Shown here: one piece after another, positions 1-8,775 of the stretch
Layout: every line of letters starts with the position of its first letter
How positions within the stretch are numbered: position 1 is the stretch's first letter
Origin: Collinsella stercoris DSM 13279
Lineage (GTDB): Bacteria; Actinomycetota; Coriobacteriia; Coriobacteriales; Coriobacteriaceae
Assembly: GCF_020735465.1 (NCBI RefSeq)
Contig: NZ_CP085935.1
Location: forward strand, 2,232,001-2,296,000
Length of the DNA stretch: 64,000 nucleotides
Direction: 5' to 3'
Notes under the pieces: generated by a model
The model's database searches: none
What the model was told of the DNA's origin: nothing
The model's input: only the letters and a program-made list of their open reading frames with translations
Translations under genes and position numbers: made by a program

Positions 1-133
1 AGTTGTCTTGAGACAAAAGGCGCTGTCGGCACGCTGGACGTTGCGGCGCAACGGGCGGGTGCCTGCGCCTCTCGATTCGCGGGGAGCTCAAACGCCCCAG
101 CCAACAGACGCTCGCACAGCTCAAGGCCAGCTG

Positions 134-1108
134 CTACTCGGCGCGGGCCATGGCCTGCTCAAAGTCGCGCGTACCCTTGAAGACCTCATGCTTGTAGGGG
201 TTCACGCCGAGCTTCTTGGCACGGTAGATGATGTAGCCCAGCGCGGCGACGTTGGCCGCGAGCGCGATCACGGACACCACCAGGTTCACGCTGGGGTTGT
301 TCACGGAGTTCGTGGAGAACACGGAGTAGTCCTGGAACATGGGGAACACCTGCGCGAACATGCACCACAGCGCGAGCGTGTTGGCGCGGTTCTGGATCCA
401 GCCGCCCTTGTTCCACAGCATGTTGGCAACGGTGGGGGCAAGCAGCAGCGCCAGGCCGCAGTACCAGGCGTGCGTGGGCAGGCAGTTGTAGGTGTAGCAG
501 AAGTTCCACAGGTCGTAGGCAACGATGTAGACCCAGGTCATGTCGGGCCACAGCATGTCGTCGCCCTTCTTGGAGCGGTAGATGCCCCACCAGCCGGTCA
601 TGCAGAAGATGTTGATCAAGCCGGCGATGCCATTGAAAACGTTGTGCCAGCCGCCCATGAGCTCAACGCCTTCGGAGCTGATCCACGTGGTGCCGAATGC
701 GCGGAAGGCGCTCTCAAAGTCGCTCACCACGGCGATGAGGATGTTGATGGCCACGATGGCGAAGGGGAACACCTTGAACGCCTCGCTGCGGCCGAGCTTG
801 CCCCAGCCGTACTTGAGCATCATGAAGCCGATGCAGCCGGCGGTTGCCGCGTAGAGCTTGGCGTAGTGGAACCAGCTGTTCATGTGCACGTACGTGGGGT
901 TTGTGAGTGCCCACTTCATGCCCATACCGGCGCAAACGTAGATGGAGATGAAGTAGACCGTGAGCACGGCGGGGATGCCGAGGAAGCACACGATGCCGCC
1001 GATCTTGGAGCGACGTGCGATCTCGTTGGCGATGATCAGGCCGGCAAAGACCATGATCCATCCCAGCCACTGGGACATGGCGTTCTCGCCATAGACTTGG
1101 AACAACAT
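134..1108 (-). CDS. Multi-pass integral membrane protein, DUF5692-like
   Basis: Product of 324 residues made almost entirely of hydrophobic segments rich in Trp, Tyr and Phe; about nine or ten membrane passes are visible, with a short basic C-terminal tail after the last helix. No catalytic motif is recognisable. It looks like the DUF5692 membrane family common in Coriobacteriia, but that assignment is from memory. The ATG is preceded by a good GAAAGGGG ribosome site about 7 bases upstream. It lies 153 bases downstream of a TetR gene on the same strand, so the regulator probably controls it. Transport or electron-transfer roles are both possible; the function is unknown. Confidence 0.75.
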   Translation of the reverse strand: MLFQVYGENAMSQWLGWIMVFAGLIIANEIARRSKIGGIVCFLGIPAVLTVYFISIYVCAGMGMKWALTNPTYVHMNSWFHYAKLYAATAGCIGFMMLKYGWGKLGRSEAFKVFPFAIVAINILIAVVSDFESAFRAFGTTWISSEGVELMGGWHNVFNGIAGLINIFCMTGWWGIYRSKKGDDMLWPDMTWVYIVAYDLWNFCYTYNCLPTHAWYCGLALLLAPTVANMLWNKGGWIQNRANTLALWCMFAQVFPMFQDYSVFSTNSVNNPSVNLVVSVIALAANVAALGYIIYRAKKLGVNPYKHEVFKGTRDFEQAMARAE

Positions 1109-1201
1109 GGGTTCCCCTTTCTATATCGAGCCCCAAAGGGCTTGGTACACAGCGGTGCAAAGAGTGAGCGAAGGTGTGGTCGGGCTCGTCGGCCTCAAAT
1201 G

Positions 1202-1252
1202 AGCGTCTGTCCCCAATTTGAGGCTGAAAACCTCAGATTGGGGACAGGCGCT
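1202..1252. repeat. REP-like inverted repeat with GGGACAGGC core
   Basis: Two arms of 22 bases (1202-1223 and 1231-1252) pair with two mismatches or wobbles around a 7-base loop. Each arm carries the GGGACAGGC-type core followed by an AATTTGAGG-like stretch. The same unit recurs near 31354, 49515, 50461, 52223, 56488 and 57241. It sits between the TetR gene and the membrane-protein gene and could act as an RNA hairpin between them. Confidence 0.7.
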
Positions 1253-1261
1253 TTTCTGAGG

Positions 1262-1894
1262 TTATCGGGTGGGGCGACGCTCAGGGTATTTGGCAGTGTA
1301 GCCCTCGATGTGCAGCGTGCTCGCGATGATGTCCTTGACGGTTTCCTCGGGGACGTCCGGATTGGCGCGCACAAACATGACGAGTCCCGTGATGAGCACG
1401 TAAAACGTCTCGTAGAGGTGGTCGATGCGGACCTCGTGGAGCGCGGCGAAGTCGACCACGGTCGACTGGCAGATATACCGCGCGGTGCGATCGGCGACGC
1501 GGTGTACGAAGGTCGCGTACAGCCCCGCGTTACCGCCGGTTGCAACGGTGTGCGGCATGGCGTCGTCCTGCTGAAGGACCAGGGTTTTGAGCATATGGGC
1601 AGCGCTGTTGAGGGCGCCTTCGATATCGCCGGTGACGCGCTGGTCGTTCCATGCCGTCAGCTGCGCCATAAACGCGTCGATGCTTTGATCGAGCGCGGCT
1701 TGCAGGGCGTCCTCTTTGGTGGGGAAATAGTGGTAGAACAGCGAACGGGTGCAGCCCACGCGCTTGGTGACGGCGGAGATGGACAGGCGGCTGATGCCGC
1801 TTTCCGCCACGACGGCGCGGACGGCGTCGATGATCTCGTCTCGCCGGTCGTCGTGCGCGAGGCGCTCGTGATGACCTGATATGTCGGAAGCCAT
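1262..1894 (-). CDS. TetR/AcrR family transcriptional regulator
   Basis: A 210-residue protein with an N-terminal TetR DNA-binding domain (about residues 18-65). The helix-turn-helix contains ISAVTKRVGCTRSLFYHYF, the classic recognition-helix and FYHYF signature. The C-terminal part is the variable ligand-binding and dimerisation region. It is divergent from hypB and in line with the membrane protein at 134-1108. The 175-base gap to hypB contains two spaced palindromes (1948-1962 and 1971-1985) that are the obvious operator candidates. I infer autoregulation and control of the membrane-protein gene; control of hypB is possible. The ligand is unknown. Confidence 0.9.
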   Translation of the reverse strand: MASDISGHHERLAHDDRRDEIIDAVRAVVAESGISRLSISAVTKRVGCTRSLFYHYFPTKEDALQAALDQSIDAFMAQLTAWNDQRVTGDIEGALNSAAHMLKTLVLQQDDAMPHTVATGGNAGLYATFVHRVADRTARYICQSTVVDFAALHEVRIDHLYETFYVLITGLVMFVRANPDVPEETVKDIIASTLHIEGYTAKYPERRPTR

Positions 1895-1946
1895 GACCGC
1901 TCCTCCCCACAGCTGGATGTCTTGGCCGAATCTAGTCTTGACCTTT

Positions 1947-1986
1947 GTTGACAGAACGTCAATATGTAATTTGACAAACTGTCAAC
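1947..1986. promoter_or_regulatory. Double palindromic operator, probable TetR site
   Basis: Two identical-arm palindromes, TTGAC-N5-GTCAA, lie at 1948-1962 and 1971-1985 with centres 23 bases apart, and the whole block is bounded by GTTGACAG and CTGTCAAC. The AT-rich centre (tatgtaat) stands out in high-GC DNA. Spacing of about two helical turns suits binding of two TetR dimers. The block lies between the TetR start (1894) and the hypB start (2070). Confidence 0.7.
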
Positions 1987-2069
1987 AACTTTCGCCAAAT
2001 GGAGAGCTGCCGCGATGGCGTTGCACGGCGAGGCCGTGCGCGCGATGGGGCGGCAGGGGAGGAGGGCCC

Positions 2070-2894
2070 ATGGGCGATGTCCGGGTCATCGAGGTCAAGC
2101 AGAGCGTGTTTGCGGATAACGACCGCAAGGCCGACGAGCTGCGCGCCACGCTGCGCGAGCGCGGGACGTTTTTGCTTAACCTCATGTCGAGTCCGGGGTC
2201 GGGCAAGACCACTACGCTCACGCGCACCATCGAGGCGCTCAAGGACGAGCTCAACATTGCCGTCATGGAGGCCGACATCGATTCCGATGTGGACGCGCGC
2301 ACCATTCTCGATACGGGCGTGCGCGCAATCCAGCTGCACACGGGCGGCATGTGTCACCTGGACGCCTACATGACCGAGCAGGGTCTGGACGAGCTGGTGC
2401 GGGGTGCCGCGGAGGCCGCCCACGCCGATGCTGTGGCTGGCGATGCCGTCGAGGCGGGTGCCGAGTGCCCCGCTGGTTCCACGGACGAAGAAGCCGTGGC
2501 GAGCTCCGCTGTGCCCGTTAAAGCGGCGGGCACGGGCGATCCGGCGGGAGCGTCCGTCGACCTGGCGATCCTCGAGAACGTGGGCAACCTCGTGTGTCCC
2601 GCCGAGTTCGACACCGGCGCATCCGCCAACGCGATGATCCTCTCCGTGCCCGAGGGCGACGACAAGCCGCTCAAGTACCCGCTCATGTTCAGCATTTGCG
2701 ACGTGGTGCTCGTCAACAAGATCGACGCGCTGCCCGTGTTCGACACCTTTAGCATGGAGCGCGTGCGCGAGAACATCCTCATGCGCAATCCCAACGCGAC
2801 CATCATTCCCATCAGCGCCAAGACGGGCGAGGGCATCGACGAGTGGGCGGATTGGCTGCGCACCCAAGTCGCCGCCTGGAAGGCCGGCGCGTAG
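2070..2894 (+). CDS. hypB: Hydrogenase nickel-incorporation GTPase HypB
   Basis: SIMIBI-class GTPase that helps load nickel into [NiFe]-hydrogenase together with HypA. The 274-residue reading from the ATG at 2070 (GGAGG just upstream) has a P-loop SSPGSGKTT near residue 40, the metal-site motif GGMCHLDA, ENVGNLVCP and the guanine motif VNKID. The usual N-terminal Cys motif or His-rich tail is absent. An Ala/Gly/Glu-rich insertion of about 50 residues (about 110-160) interrupts the region before VDLAILENVGN. An upstream in-frame extension to 1881 exists but overlaps the operator and lacks family similarity. The gene is followed, after a repeat-bearing gap, by an oxidoreductase and hypA. Confidence 0.95.
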   Translation: MGDVRVIEVKQSVFADNDRKADELRATLRERGTFLLNLMSSPGSGKTTTLTRTIEALKDELNIAVMEADIDSDVDARTILDTGVRAIQLHTGGMCHLDAYMTEQGLDELVRGAAEAAHADAVAGDAVEAGAECPAGSTDEEAVASSAVPVKAAGTGDPAGASVDLAILENVGNLVCPAEFDTGASANAMILSVPEGDDKPLKYPLMFSICDVVLVNKIDALPVFDTFSMERVRENILMRNPNATIIPISAKTGEGIDEWADWLRTQVAAWKAGA

Positions 2895-3418
2895 CGTAGC
2901 GCCGGCCGGCAGGCGGTTGCGCGCGGCGGTCGACACGTGGCCGCTCGCGGCGAGCCATCATACCGAACGGCACGCGGTTGCGCACGGCGACCCGGCTCGT
3001 CGGCAGGGCGCGGCACCGAACATCATTCCGGCGGGGCGCGGCGCTGAACGGCACACTGCCAGAACGTCACGCAAGTCGGCAGGCCAGCAGAACGTGCCGC
3101 GACCCCCGTCAACGCCCGTGTCATCAGGTGCGCCGAAAACCTGCCTGCGCCGGCGGCCACTGCCCGGAAGGCTCACCGCGTTGACGCTTCGCCGCATCGA
3201 GTGAGCGCTTTTCCAACGTTTGGCGCGCTCAAACGTTGGAAAAGCGCTCACTCGAGAAAACCGACCGGTGGCGGGGCGCTCACTCGAGAAGGCCGGCCGA
3301 CGGCGTGGCGCTCACTCGCGAAGGATCGCCAACGCTGCGACACCGGTCGGCGCGTGACCGCGTGCCACCGAACACCTGCAAGCCCCCTCAACGTCACAGC
3401 ACGAGGAAAGGACCAGAT
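2895..3418. other. Intergenic region with long hairpin and short direct repeats
   Basis: About 520 bases between hypB and the oxidoreductase with no convincing gene. It contains the 57-base hairpin at 3198-3254. After it, GCGCTCACTCG is repeated three times (about 3244, 3278 and 3310) at roughly 33-base intervals, each followed by a similar A/G-rich stretch. The last 15 bases hold the GAGGAAAGGACC ribosome site for the next gene. Confidence 0.6.
3198..3254. repeat. Long perfect hairpin (24-25 bp stem)
   Basis: Left arm 3198-3221 and right arm 3231-3254 are exact reverse complements over 24 bases, extendable by one pair, with a 7-9 base loop. The stem core is GCGCTTTTCCAACGTTT. A close relative with two C-A mismatches is at 31979-32036. 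Similar-sized hairpins lie at 17912-17969 and 59582-59635. No U-run follows, so it is not a typical terminator. Confidence 0.85.
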
Positions 3419-6214
3419 ATGATTCTCAATGGACCCGGCATTTCGTTTACCGAGCCCGACATCGGCGCGGAGTTCGTGCCCGAGCTGCCCGAGCACCCGC
3501 GCGAGAAGATCGTGGCGCTCTGCGAGCACTGCACCAACCGCCTGCTGGGCCGCAAGGAGCTCAAACCCTTCGAGTACTGGAGCTTTGCCGCCGTCACCAC
3601 CGACGAGATGGCCGACGTCCTGCTCAAGATGAAGATGCGCAAGTCCTATACGCTGCCCATGCTGCTTAAGGAGACCGGCCTGCCCGAGGACAAGCTGGTC
3701 AAGCTCCTCGACGAGATGAGCTACATCGGCCTTATCGAGTACAACTGGGAGAATCCCGAGCGCGACAAGCAGTGGGTCCTTCCCATGCTCGTGCCCGGCT
3801 CGGCGGAGTTCCTCAACATGCGCATGTCCCAGCTGGAGGAGCATCCGGTGCTCGCCAAGTTCTTCGAGCAGGCCTCCAAGGGCGCGCTCGCCCGAGCCAC
3901 GCCCATGGTGCCGCCGGGCGGCGCGGGCATCGGTATGCACGTCATCCCGGTTGAGCAGGCCATTTCCATGGAGGACCGCTCCGTTTCCATCGAGCACATC
4001 GAGCACTGGCTCGACAAGTACGACGGTAAGTACGCCGCCAGCGCGTGCAGCTGCCGCATGAGCCGGTCCATCCTGGGCGAGGCGTGCGGCGACGATCCCA
4101 ACGACTGGTGCATCGCCGTGGGCGATATGGCTGATTACGTGGTCGAGACCGACCGCGGCCACTACATCACGCGCGAGGAGGTCTACGACATCCTGCGCCA
4201 GGCCGAGGACAACGGCTTCGTCCACCAGATCACGAACATCGACGGCGAGGACAAGATCTTCGCCATCTGCAACTGCAACGTGAACGTGTGCTACGCCTTG
4301 CGCACGTCGCAGCTCTTCAACACGCCCAACCTCTCCCGCTCCGCGTACGTGGCGCGCACCGAGGCCGACAAGTGCGTGGCGTGCGGCCGCTGCGTCGAGG
4401 TATGCCCGGCGGGCGCGGTCAAGCTGGGCCAAAAGCTCTGCGCCGCGAGCACGGGCGAGGTGCCGGAGTATCCCAAGCAGGAGCTGCCGGACGCCGTGAA
4501 GTGGGGCCCGGAGAAGTGGAGTCCCGACTACCGCAACAAGAACCGCATCGAGACCTACGACACGGGAACCGCGCCCTGCAAGACGGCGTGCCCGGCGCAC
4601 ATCGCGGTCCAGGGCTACCTCAAGCTCGCAGCTCAGGGCCGGTATCGCGACGCGCTCGCCCTCATCAAGCGCGAGAATCCGCTGCCCGCCATCTGCGGTC
4701 GCATCTGCAACCGTCGCTGCGAGGACGCCTGCACCCGCGGCCGCGTTGACGCTGCGGTGGCGATTGACGAGGTCAAGAAGTTCATCGCCGAGCAGGACCT
4801 CGTCGCCGAGCACCGCTACGTGCCCGAGCGCGTGACCCCCACGCGCAAAGGCGGCTTCGAGGAGAAAATCGCCATCATCGGCGCCGGCCCCGCGGGACTC
4901 TCCTGCGCGTTCTACCTGGCCGAGAAGGGCTACAAGCCGGTCATCTTCGAGAAGAACGCGCGCCCCGGCGGCATGCTCACCTATGGTATCCCCAGCTACA
5001 AGCTGGAGAAGGACGTTATCGAGGCGGAGGTCGCCATCATCGAGGAGATGGGCGCTGAGATTCGCTACGGCGTCGAGGTCGGTCGCGACGTGACGCTCAC
5101 CGAGCTGCGCGAGCAGGGCTTCAAGGCGTTCTACGTGGCGATCGGCTGCCAGGGCGGCCGTCTGCCCGGCATCCCGGGCGAGGACGCCGAGGGCTGCTCG
5201 GTGGCGGTGGACTTCCTGCGCGCCGTTGCCGAGCAGCAGGAGAACGGCGGCGAGGCCTCCGCGCTTCCCGGCCGGACCATCGTGGTGGGCGGCGGCAACG
5301 TGGCCATCGACGTGGCCCGCACCGCGGCGCGTCTGGGCTCCGAGCACGTGGAGATGTTCTGTCTGGAGAGCTCCGAGGACATGCCGGCAAGTACTGAGGA
5401 GGTCGTGGAGGCCAACGAGGACGGCGTCCACATCTCCTGCGGATGGGGCCCGGTCGAGGTCCGCACCGGCGAGGACGGCCGCGTGAGTGAGATCGTCTTC
5501 AAGCGCTGCCGGCGCGTCTTCAACGACGAGGGTCGCTTCGACCCGACTTATGACGAGGGCGAGCTGCGCACCGTCTCCGCCGACCGCGTGGTGTTCTCCA
5601 TCGGCCAGTCCATCCAGTGGGGCAACCTGCTTGAGGGCACGGCCGTCGAGCTGGGTCGTGGCCAGGGCGCCGTGGCCGACCCCAAGACCTACCAGACCGC
5701 CGAGCCCGACATCTTCGTGGGCGGCGACGTCTACACCGGCCCCAAGTTCGCCATCGACGCCATCGCCGCCGGTCACGAGGCCGCGGTGTCGCTCCACCGC
5801 TTTGTGCAGAACGCCACGCTCACCATCGGCCGCAACCAGCGCAGCTATCGCGAGCTCAATAAGGACGACGTGGACTTTGGCAGCTACGATACCGCGAGTC
5901 GCGGTGACGCCGTGCATAACTACGAGGCCGAGCGTGAGCGCCCGTTCCGCGAGTACGTGGAGACGTTCACCGAGGAGCAGGTCCGCGCCGAGACCGCGCG
6001 CTGCCTGGGCTGCGGTGCGAGCATCGTCGACGAGAACAAGTGCATCGGCTGCGGCCTGTGCACCACCAAGTGCGCGTTCGACGCCATTCACCTGCATCGT
6101 GAGCATCCCGAGTGTTCCAACATGGTGAAGTACGAGAAGAAGGTCCCCATGCTCGCCAAGTACGCGCTCAAGCGCGAGATCAAGATCCGCTTTGGCTCCA
6201 AGGGATCCAAATAA
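3419..6214 (+). CDS. Fe-S/FAD oxidoreductase, GltD/NfnB-like
   Basis: A 931-residue cytoplasmic electron-transfer flavoprotein. An N-terminal alpha-helical region with Cys-containing segments (SACSCRMSRS and AICNCNVNVCYA) leads to a 4Fe-4S ferredoxin motif CVACGRCVEVCP near residue 318. A DPYD/GltD-type Cys-rich domain (CKTACPAH ... CGRICNRRCEDAC) follows, then the FAD fingerprint IGAGPAGLS near 486, the NAD(P)H site VGGGNVAID near 623 and a C-terminal CIGCGLCTTKC cluster. The fold matches NAD(P)H-dependent glutamate-synthase beta-subunit relatives. Position between hypB and hypA suggests that it feeds or drains a hydrogenase or ferredoxin pool, which is inference. Start chosen at the ATG with AGGAAAGGACC upstream; the in-frame extension is repeat DNA. 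Confidence 0.85.
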   Translation: MILNGPGISFTEPDIGAEFVPELPEHPREKIVALCEHCTNRLLGRKELKPFEYWSFAAVTTDEMADVLLKMKMRKSYTLPMLLKETGLPEDKLVKLLDEMSYIGLIEYNWENPERDKQWVLPMLVPGSAEFLNMRMSQLEEHPVLAKFFEQASKGALARATPMVPPGGAGIGMHVIPVEQAISMEDRSVSIEHIEHWLDKYDGKYAASACSCRMSRSILGEACGDDPNDWCIAVGDMADYVVETDRGHYITREEVYDILRQAEDNGFVHQITNIDGEDKIFAICNCNVNVCYALRTSQLFNTPNLSRSAYVARTEADKCVACGRCVEVCPAGAVKLGQKLCAASTGEVPEYPKQELPDAVKWGPEKWSPDYRNKNRIETYDTGTAPCKTACPAHIAVQGYLKLAAQGRYRDALALIKRENPLPAICGRICNRRCEDACTRGRVDAAVAIDEVKKFIAEQDLVAEHRYVPERVTPTRKGGFEEKIAIIGAGPAGLSCAFYLAEKGYKPVIFEKNARPGGMLTYGIPSYKLEKDVIEAEVAIIEEMGAEIRYGVEVGRDVTLTELREQGFKAFYVAIGCQGGRLPGIPGEDAEGCSVAVDFLRAVAEQQENGGEASALPGRTIVVGGGNVAIDVARTAARLGSEHVEMFCLESSEDMPASTEEVVEANEDGVHISCGWGPVEVRTGEDGRVSEIVFKRCRRVFNDEGRFDPTYDEGELRTVSADRVVFSIGQSIQWGNLLEGTAVELGRGQGAVADPKTYQTAEPDIFVGGDVYTGPKFAIDAIAAGHEAAVSLHRFVQNATLTIGRNQRSYRELNKDDVDFGSYDTASRGDAVHNYEAERERPFREYVETFTEEQVRAETARCLGCGASIVDENKCIGCGLCTTKCAFDAIHLHREHPECSNMVKYEKKVPMLAKYALKREIKIRFGSKGSK

Positions 6215-6315
6215 CCCATCTTGCCCTCAGCCGGGGGGGTGACCAAAAGGCCTAGTCCTCTCGGCTTTTAAGGCGATCTGGGGCATTTTGACCCTTTGAG
6301 TTTGGAGTTTTGTTC

Positions 6316-6687
6316 ATGCATGAATTGGGCATTGTCTTCCATATCATCCGCAGCGTTGAGGAGGTTGCGACGCAAAATAATCTGCGTCGCGTCTCCTCGG
6401 TCACGTTGGAGCTCGGCGAAGTGTCGGGCATCATCCCGAGTTACCTCACCGACTGCTGGAACTGGGCATGCGCCAAGCATGATTTGATGCGCGGGGCCGA
6501 GCTGGTGGTCGAGGAAGTTCCCGCGGTTACATATTGCGAGGCGTGCGACAGCACCTATGGCACGGTAGAGCACGGACGCATCTGCCCGCGTTGCGGGAGC
6601 GAGAGAACGTATCTGATCCAAGGCGATGAGACGACCATCAAGGAGATTGCCACGCCGGATGAGGAGAGGTCTGAGGCCACGCGGTAG
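6316..6687 (+). CDS. hypA: Hydrogenase maturation nickel metallochaperone HypA
   Basis: A 123-residue protein starting MHELG, the invariant nickel-binding N-terminus of HypA, which fixes the start at 6316 rather than the TTG at 6310. The zinc domain is seen as YCEACDSTYG and CPRCGS. It works with HypB to deliver Ni2+ to the hydrogenase large subunit. It follows the oxidoreductase by 101 bases and ends just before a strong bidirectional terminator. HypC-F are not in the window. The likely client is the hydrogenase operon that starts at 59908. Confidence 0.95.
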   Translation: MHELGIVFHIIRSVEEVATQNNLRRVSSVTLELGEVSGIIPSYLTDCWNWACAKHDLMRGAELVVEEVPAVTYCEACDSTYGTVEHGRICPRCGSERTYLIQGDETTIKEIATPDEERSEATR

Positions 6688-6702
6688 GAGCGATGGATGC
6701 GC

Positions 6703-6744
6703 AAGAAAAACCCCATCGGGTTAAACGGTCCGATGGGGTTTCTT
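6703..6744. terminator. Bidirectional intrinsic terminator
   Basis: The stem ACCCCATCGG / CCGATGGGGT is flanked by A-run and T-run sequences, between hypA (+) and the convergent reductase gene (-). It can terminate both. Confidence 0.85.
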
Positions 6745-6766
6745 GTTGCGCAGGGGCGTGATTACT

Positions 6767-8686
6767 CTAGTCCTCAAGTCCGGCCAGGAAGCCCTCGCGG
6801 ATGGCGTCCAGCGCGCGGCGCGGGCGCTCGGCGTCGCCCACGGTGCAGTGCGGGATGCCCGCAGCGTCGAGCGCGGCGACGAGCTCGGAGTTATCGCGGG
6901 CGCGGGAACCGACGGCAACCACCACGGCGTCACAGGAGATCTCGCGCTCCTCATCGCCGGACTTCACCCGCACGCCGCCCTCGGTGAGGCCGGCAAAGGC
7001 GGTGGAGGCGAGGATCTCCACACCGAGCTTGGCGAGCTTGCCAAAGACGCAGGTCGCACGGGCGGAGCCCAAGTCGGCGCCGGCGCGTTCGGCCATCTCC
7101 AGCACGGTGACCTTCTTGCCGGCGACCGCCAGCGCATCGGCGACCTCCAAGCCCACCAGACCGCCGCCGATCACGACGGCGCGCTCGCCCGCGACCGGCT
7201 CGCCCTCGAGCACGTCGTGCGCGACGTGTACGTTCTCGCCGGAAAGGCCCATGGTGATGGGGGAGGCACCGTTGGCGATGACCACGCGGTCGAAGTGCTC
7301 GCCGGCGATGGTCTCGGGCGTGAACGGGGTGTTCAGACGCACCTCGACGCCGGAGCGCTTGGCCTGCTCGCCCATGAGCGCGGCTGCGACCTCCATCTCA
7401 TGCTTGCCGGGTGCCTTGCCGGCGGTCACGAACTGCCCGCCTAGGTGGTCGCCCGCCTCGAACACCACGGCCTCGTGGCCGCGTGCCACGAGGGTCTCGG
7501 CGGTCATGAGGCCGGCCACGCCGCCACCCACGATGGCGACGCGCTCGGGCTTGTCGGTGGTCTCGACCTTCCAGTCAAGCTCGTGGCCCACGAGCGGGTT
7601 GCGCAGGCAGGTGATGTGCTCGAAGTCGCGCAGATTGGCAAAGCCGTCCAGGCAGCCCTGGTCGCAGCCCACGCAATACACGATGCTGTCCGTCTTGCCC
7701 TCGCGCGCCTTGTTGCAGAACTCGGGGTCGGCGAGCTGGGCGCGGCCCATGACCACGAGGTCGACCTGGTCGTCCTCGAGGATCTTCTCGGCGAGCTCGG
7801 GGGTGTTGATGCGGCCGACGCCGATGGTGGGCATGCCGGTCTCGCGGCGGATGCGCACGGCGTTGTCGATGTTGAAGCCGGGCTTGAGGTCGATCGGAGG
7901 CACCTCGAGCGCGTTGGCGGCGGTGACGATGTTGCCGCGCGAGACGTCGAGCACGTCGACGCCGGCCTCGCGGGCCATCTTGCAGAACTCGATGGTGTCC
8001 TCGATGGTCATGCCGTTCTCGAGGCAGTCGTCGAACGCGCCGATGCGCATGAACAGGGGCATGTCTTCGGGGATGTTCTCGCGGATGGCGCGGATGCAGG
8101 CGAGCGGGAACTTGGCGCGGTTCTCCAGGGAGCCGCCCCACTCGTCGTCTCGGTGGTTCAGGCCGGCGGAGAGGAAGGAGTGCGGCAGGTAGTTGTGGGC
8201 GCAGTGGAACTCGATGCAGTCGTAGCCCGCCTCGACGCAGCGCGCGGCCGCCTTTCCATAGCAGTCGATGACCTCGTGGATCTGCTCGACGGTGATGCCG
8301 GGGATTTCGAAGCCGTGGACGCTCATGGTCTGGGGCACGATGATCTGCGCTTTGGGGTCCATGGCGACGGCGATGGAGCCCTGCCACAGCTGGATGCCGG
8401 CGCGCCCGCCCTCGCCGTGGATGGCGTCGGTGAGGCGGCGGTGCCCCTCGACGAAGCGGTCTTCGGCGATGGACAGGAAGCAGTTGGGGGCACTGGGCGC
8501 GTGGACCGCGGAGACTTCCACGATGGAGAGGCCCACGCCGCCGGCGGCGCGGACGCGGTGGTACTCAACGAGCTTGTCGGTGACCTCGCGCTCATGGCAC
8601 ATGCGTGTGCCCATGGCGGGCATCACCACGCGGTTGCGCATGGTGAGCGACTTGATGGAGAAGGGCTCGAAGAGCTTGGGGAACAT
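6767..8686 (-). CDS. OYE-family NADH:flavin oxidoreductase with Fe-S cluster (2,4-dienoyl-CoA reductase/BaiH-like)
   Basis: A 639-residue reductase with an N-terminal FMN TIM barrel of the old-yellow-enzyme family (residues 1 to about 340), a 4Fe-4S motif CVGCDQGC plus a later Cys (about 335-356), and FAD (GGGVAGLM, about 380) and NAD(P) (GGGLVGLE, about 502) dinucleotide domains. This is the domain order of FadH, trimethylamine dehydrogenase and the bile-acid enzymes BaiCD/BaiH. Substrate is probably an enone or enoyl compound; it cannot be named. The ATG at 8686 begins MFPKLFEPF, a conserved family start; a longer in-frame extension is not supported. It is monocistronic and convergent with hypA. 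Confidence 0.85.
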   Translation of the reverse strand: MFPKLFEPFSIKSLTMRNRVVMPAMGTRMCHEREVTDKLVEYHRVRAAGGVGLSIVEVSAVHAPSAPNCFLSIAEDRFVEGHRRLTDAIHGEGGRAGIQLWQGSIAVAMDPKAQIIVPQTMSVHGFEIPGITVEQIHEVIDCYGKAAARCVEAGYDCIEFHCAHNYLPHSFLSAGLNHRDDEWGGSLENRAKFPLACIRAIRENIPEDMPLFMRIGAFDDCLENGMTIEDTIEFCKMAREAGVDVLDVSRGNIVTAANALEVPPIDLKPGFNIDNAVRIRRETGMPTIGVGRINTPELAEKILEDDQVDLVVMGRAQLADPEFCNKAREGKTDSIVYCVGCDQGCLDGFANLRDFEHITCLRNPLVGHELDWKVETTDKPERVAIVGGGVAGLMTAETLVARGHEAVVFEAGDHLGGQFVTAGKAPGKHEMEVAAALMGEQAKRSGVEVRLNTPFTPETIAGEHFDRVVIANGASPITMGLSGENVHVAHDVLEGEPVAGERAVVIGGGLVGLEVADALAVAGKKVTVLEMAERAGADLGSARATCVFGKLAKLGVEILASTAFAGLTEGGVRVKSGDEEREISCDAVVVAVGSRARDNSELVAALDAAGIPHCTVGDAERPRRALDAIREGFLAGLED

Positions 8687-8775
8687 GGTACTCCTATCTG
8701 ATTCGGGTTGGTACCTGCGAGATACATCATATCGCATCGCCCGTGTCGCGCATGATGGGTGGAGGGCCTTCTGTT

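Noticed and set aside
1881..2069. N-terminal extension of HypB
   Set aside because: It would run through the TetR promoter and operator and encodes nothing resembling HypB; the ATG at 2070 has a good ribosome site.
3248..6106. Very long open frame antisense to the flavoprotein gene (also long antisense frames over nrdA, the glycosidase and the L-H fusion)
   Set aside because: They mirror genes with clear domains and have the Val/Ala/Asp/His/Gly-rich composition expected from reverse reading of GC-rich codons.
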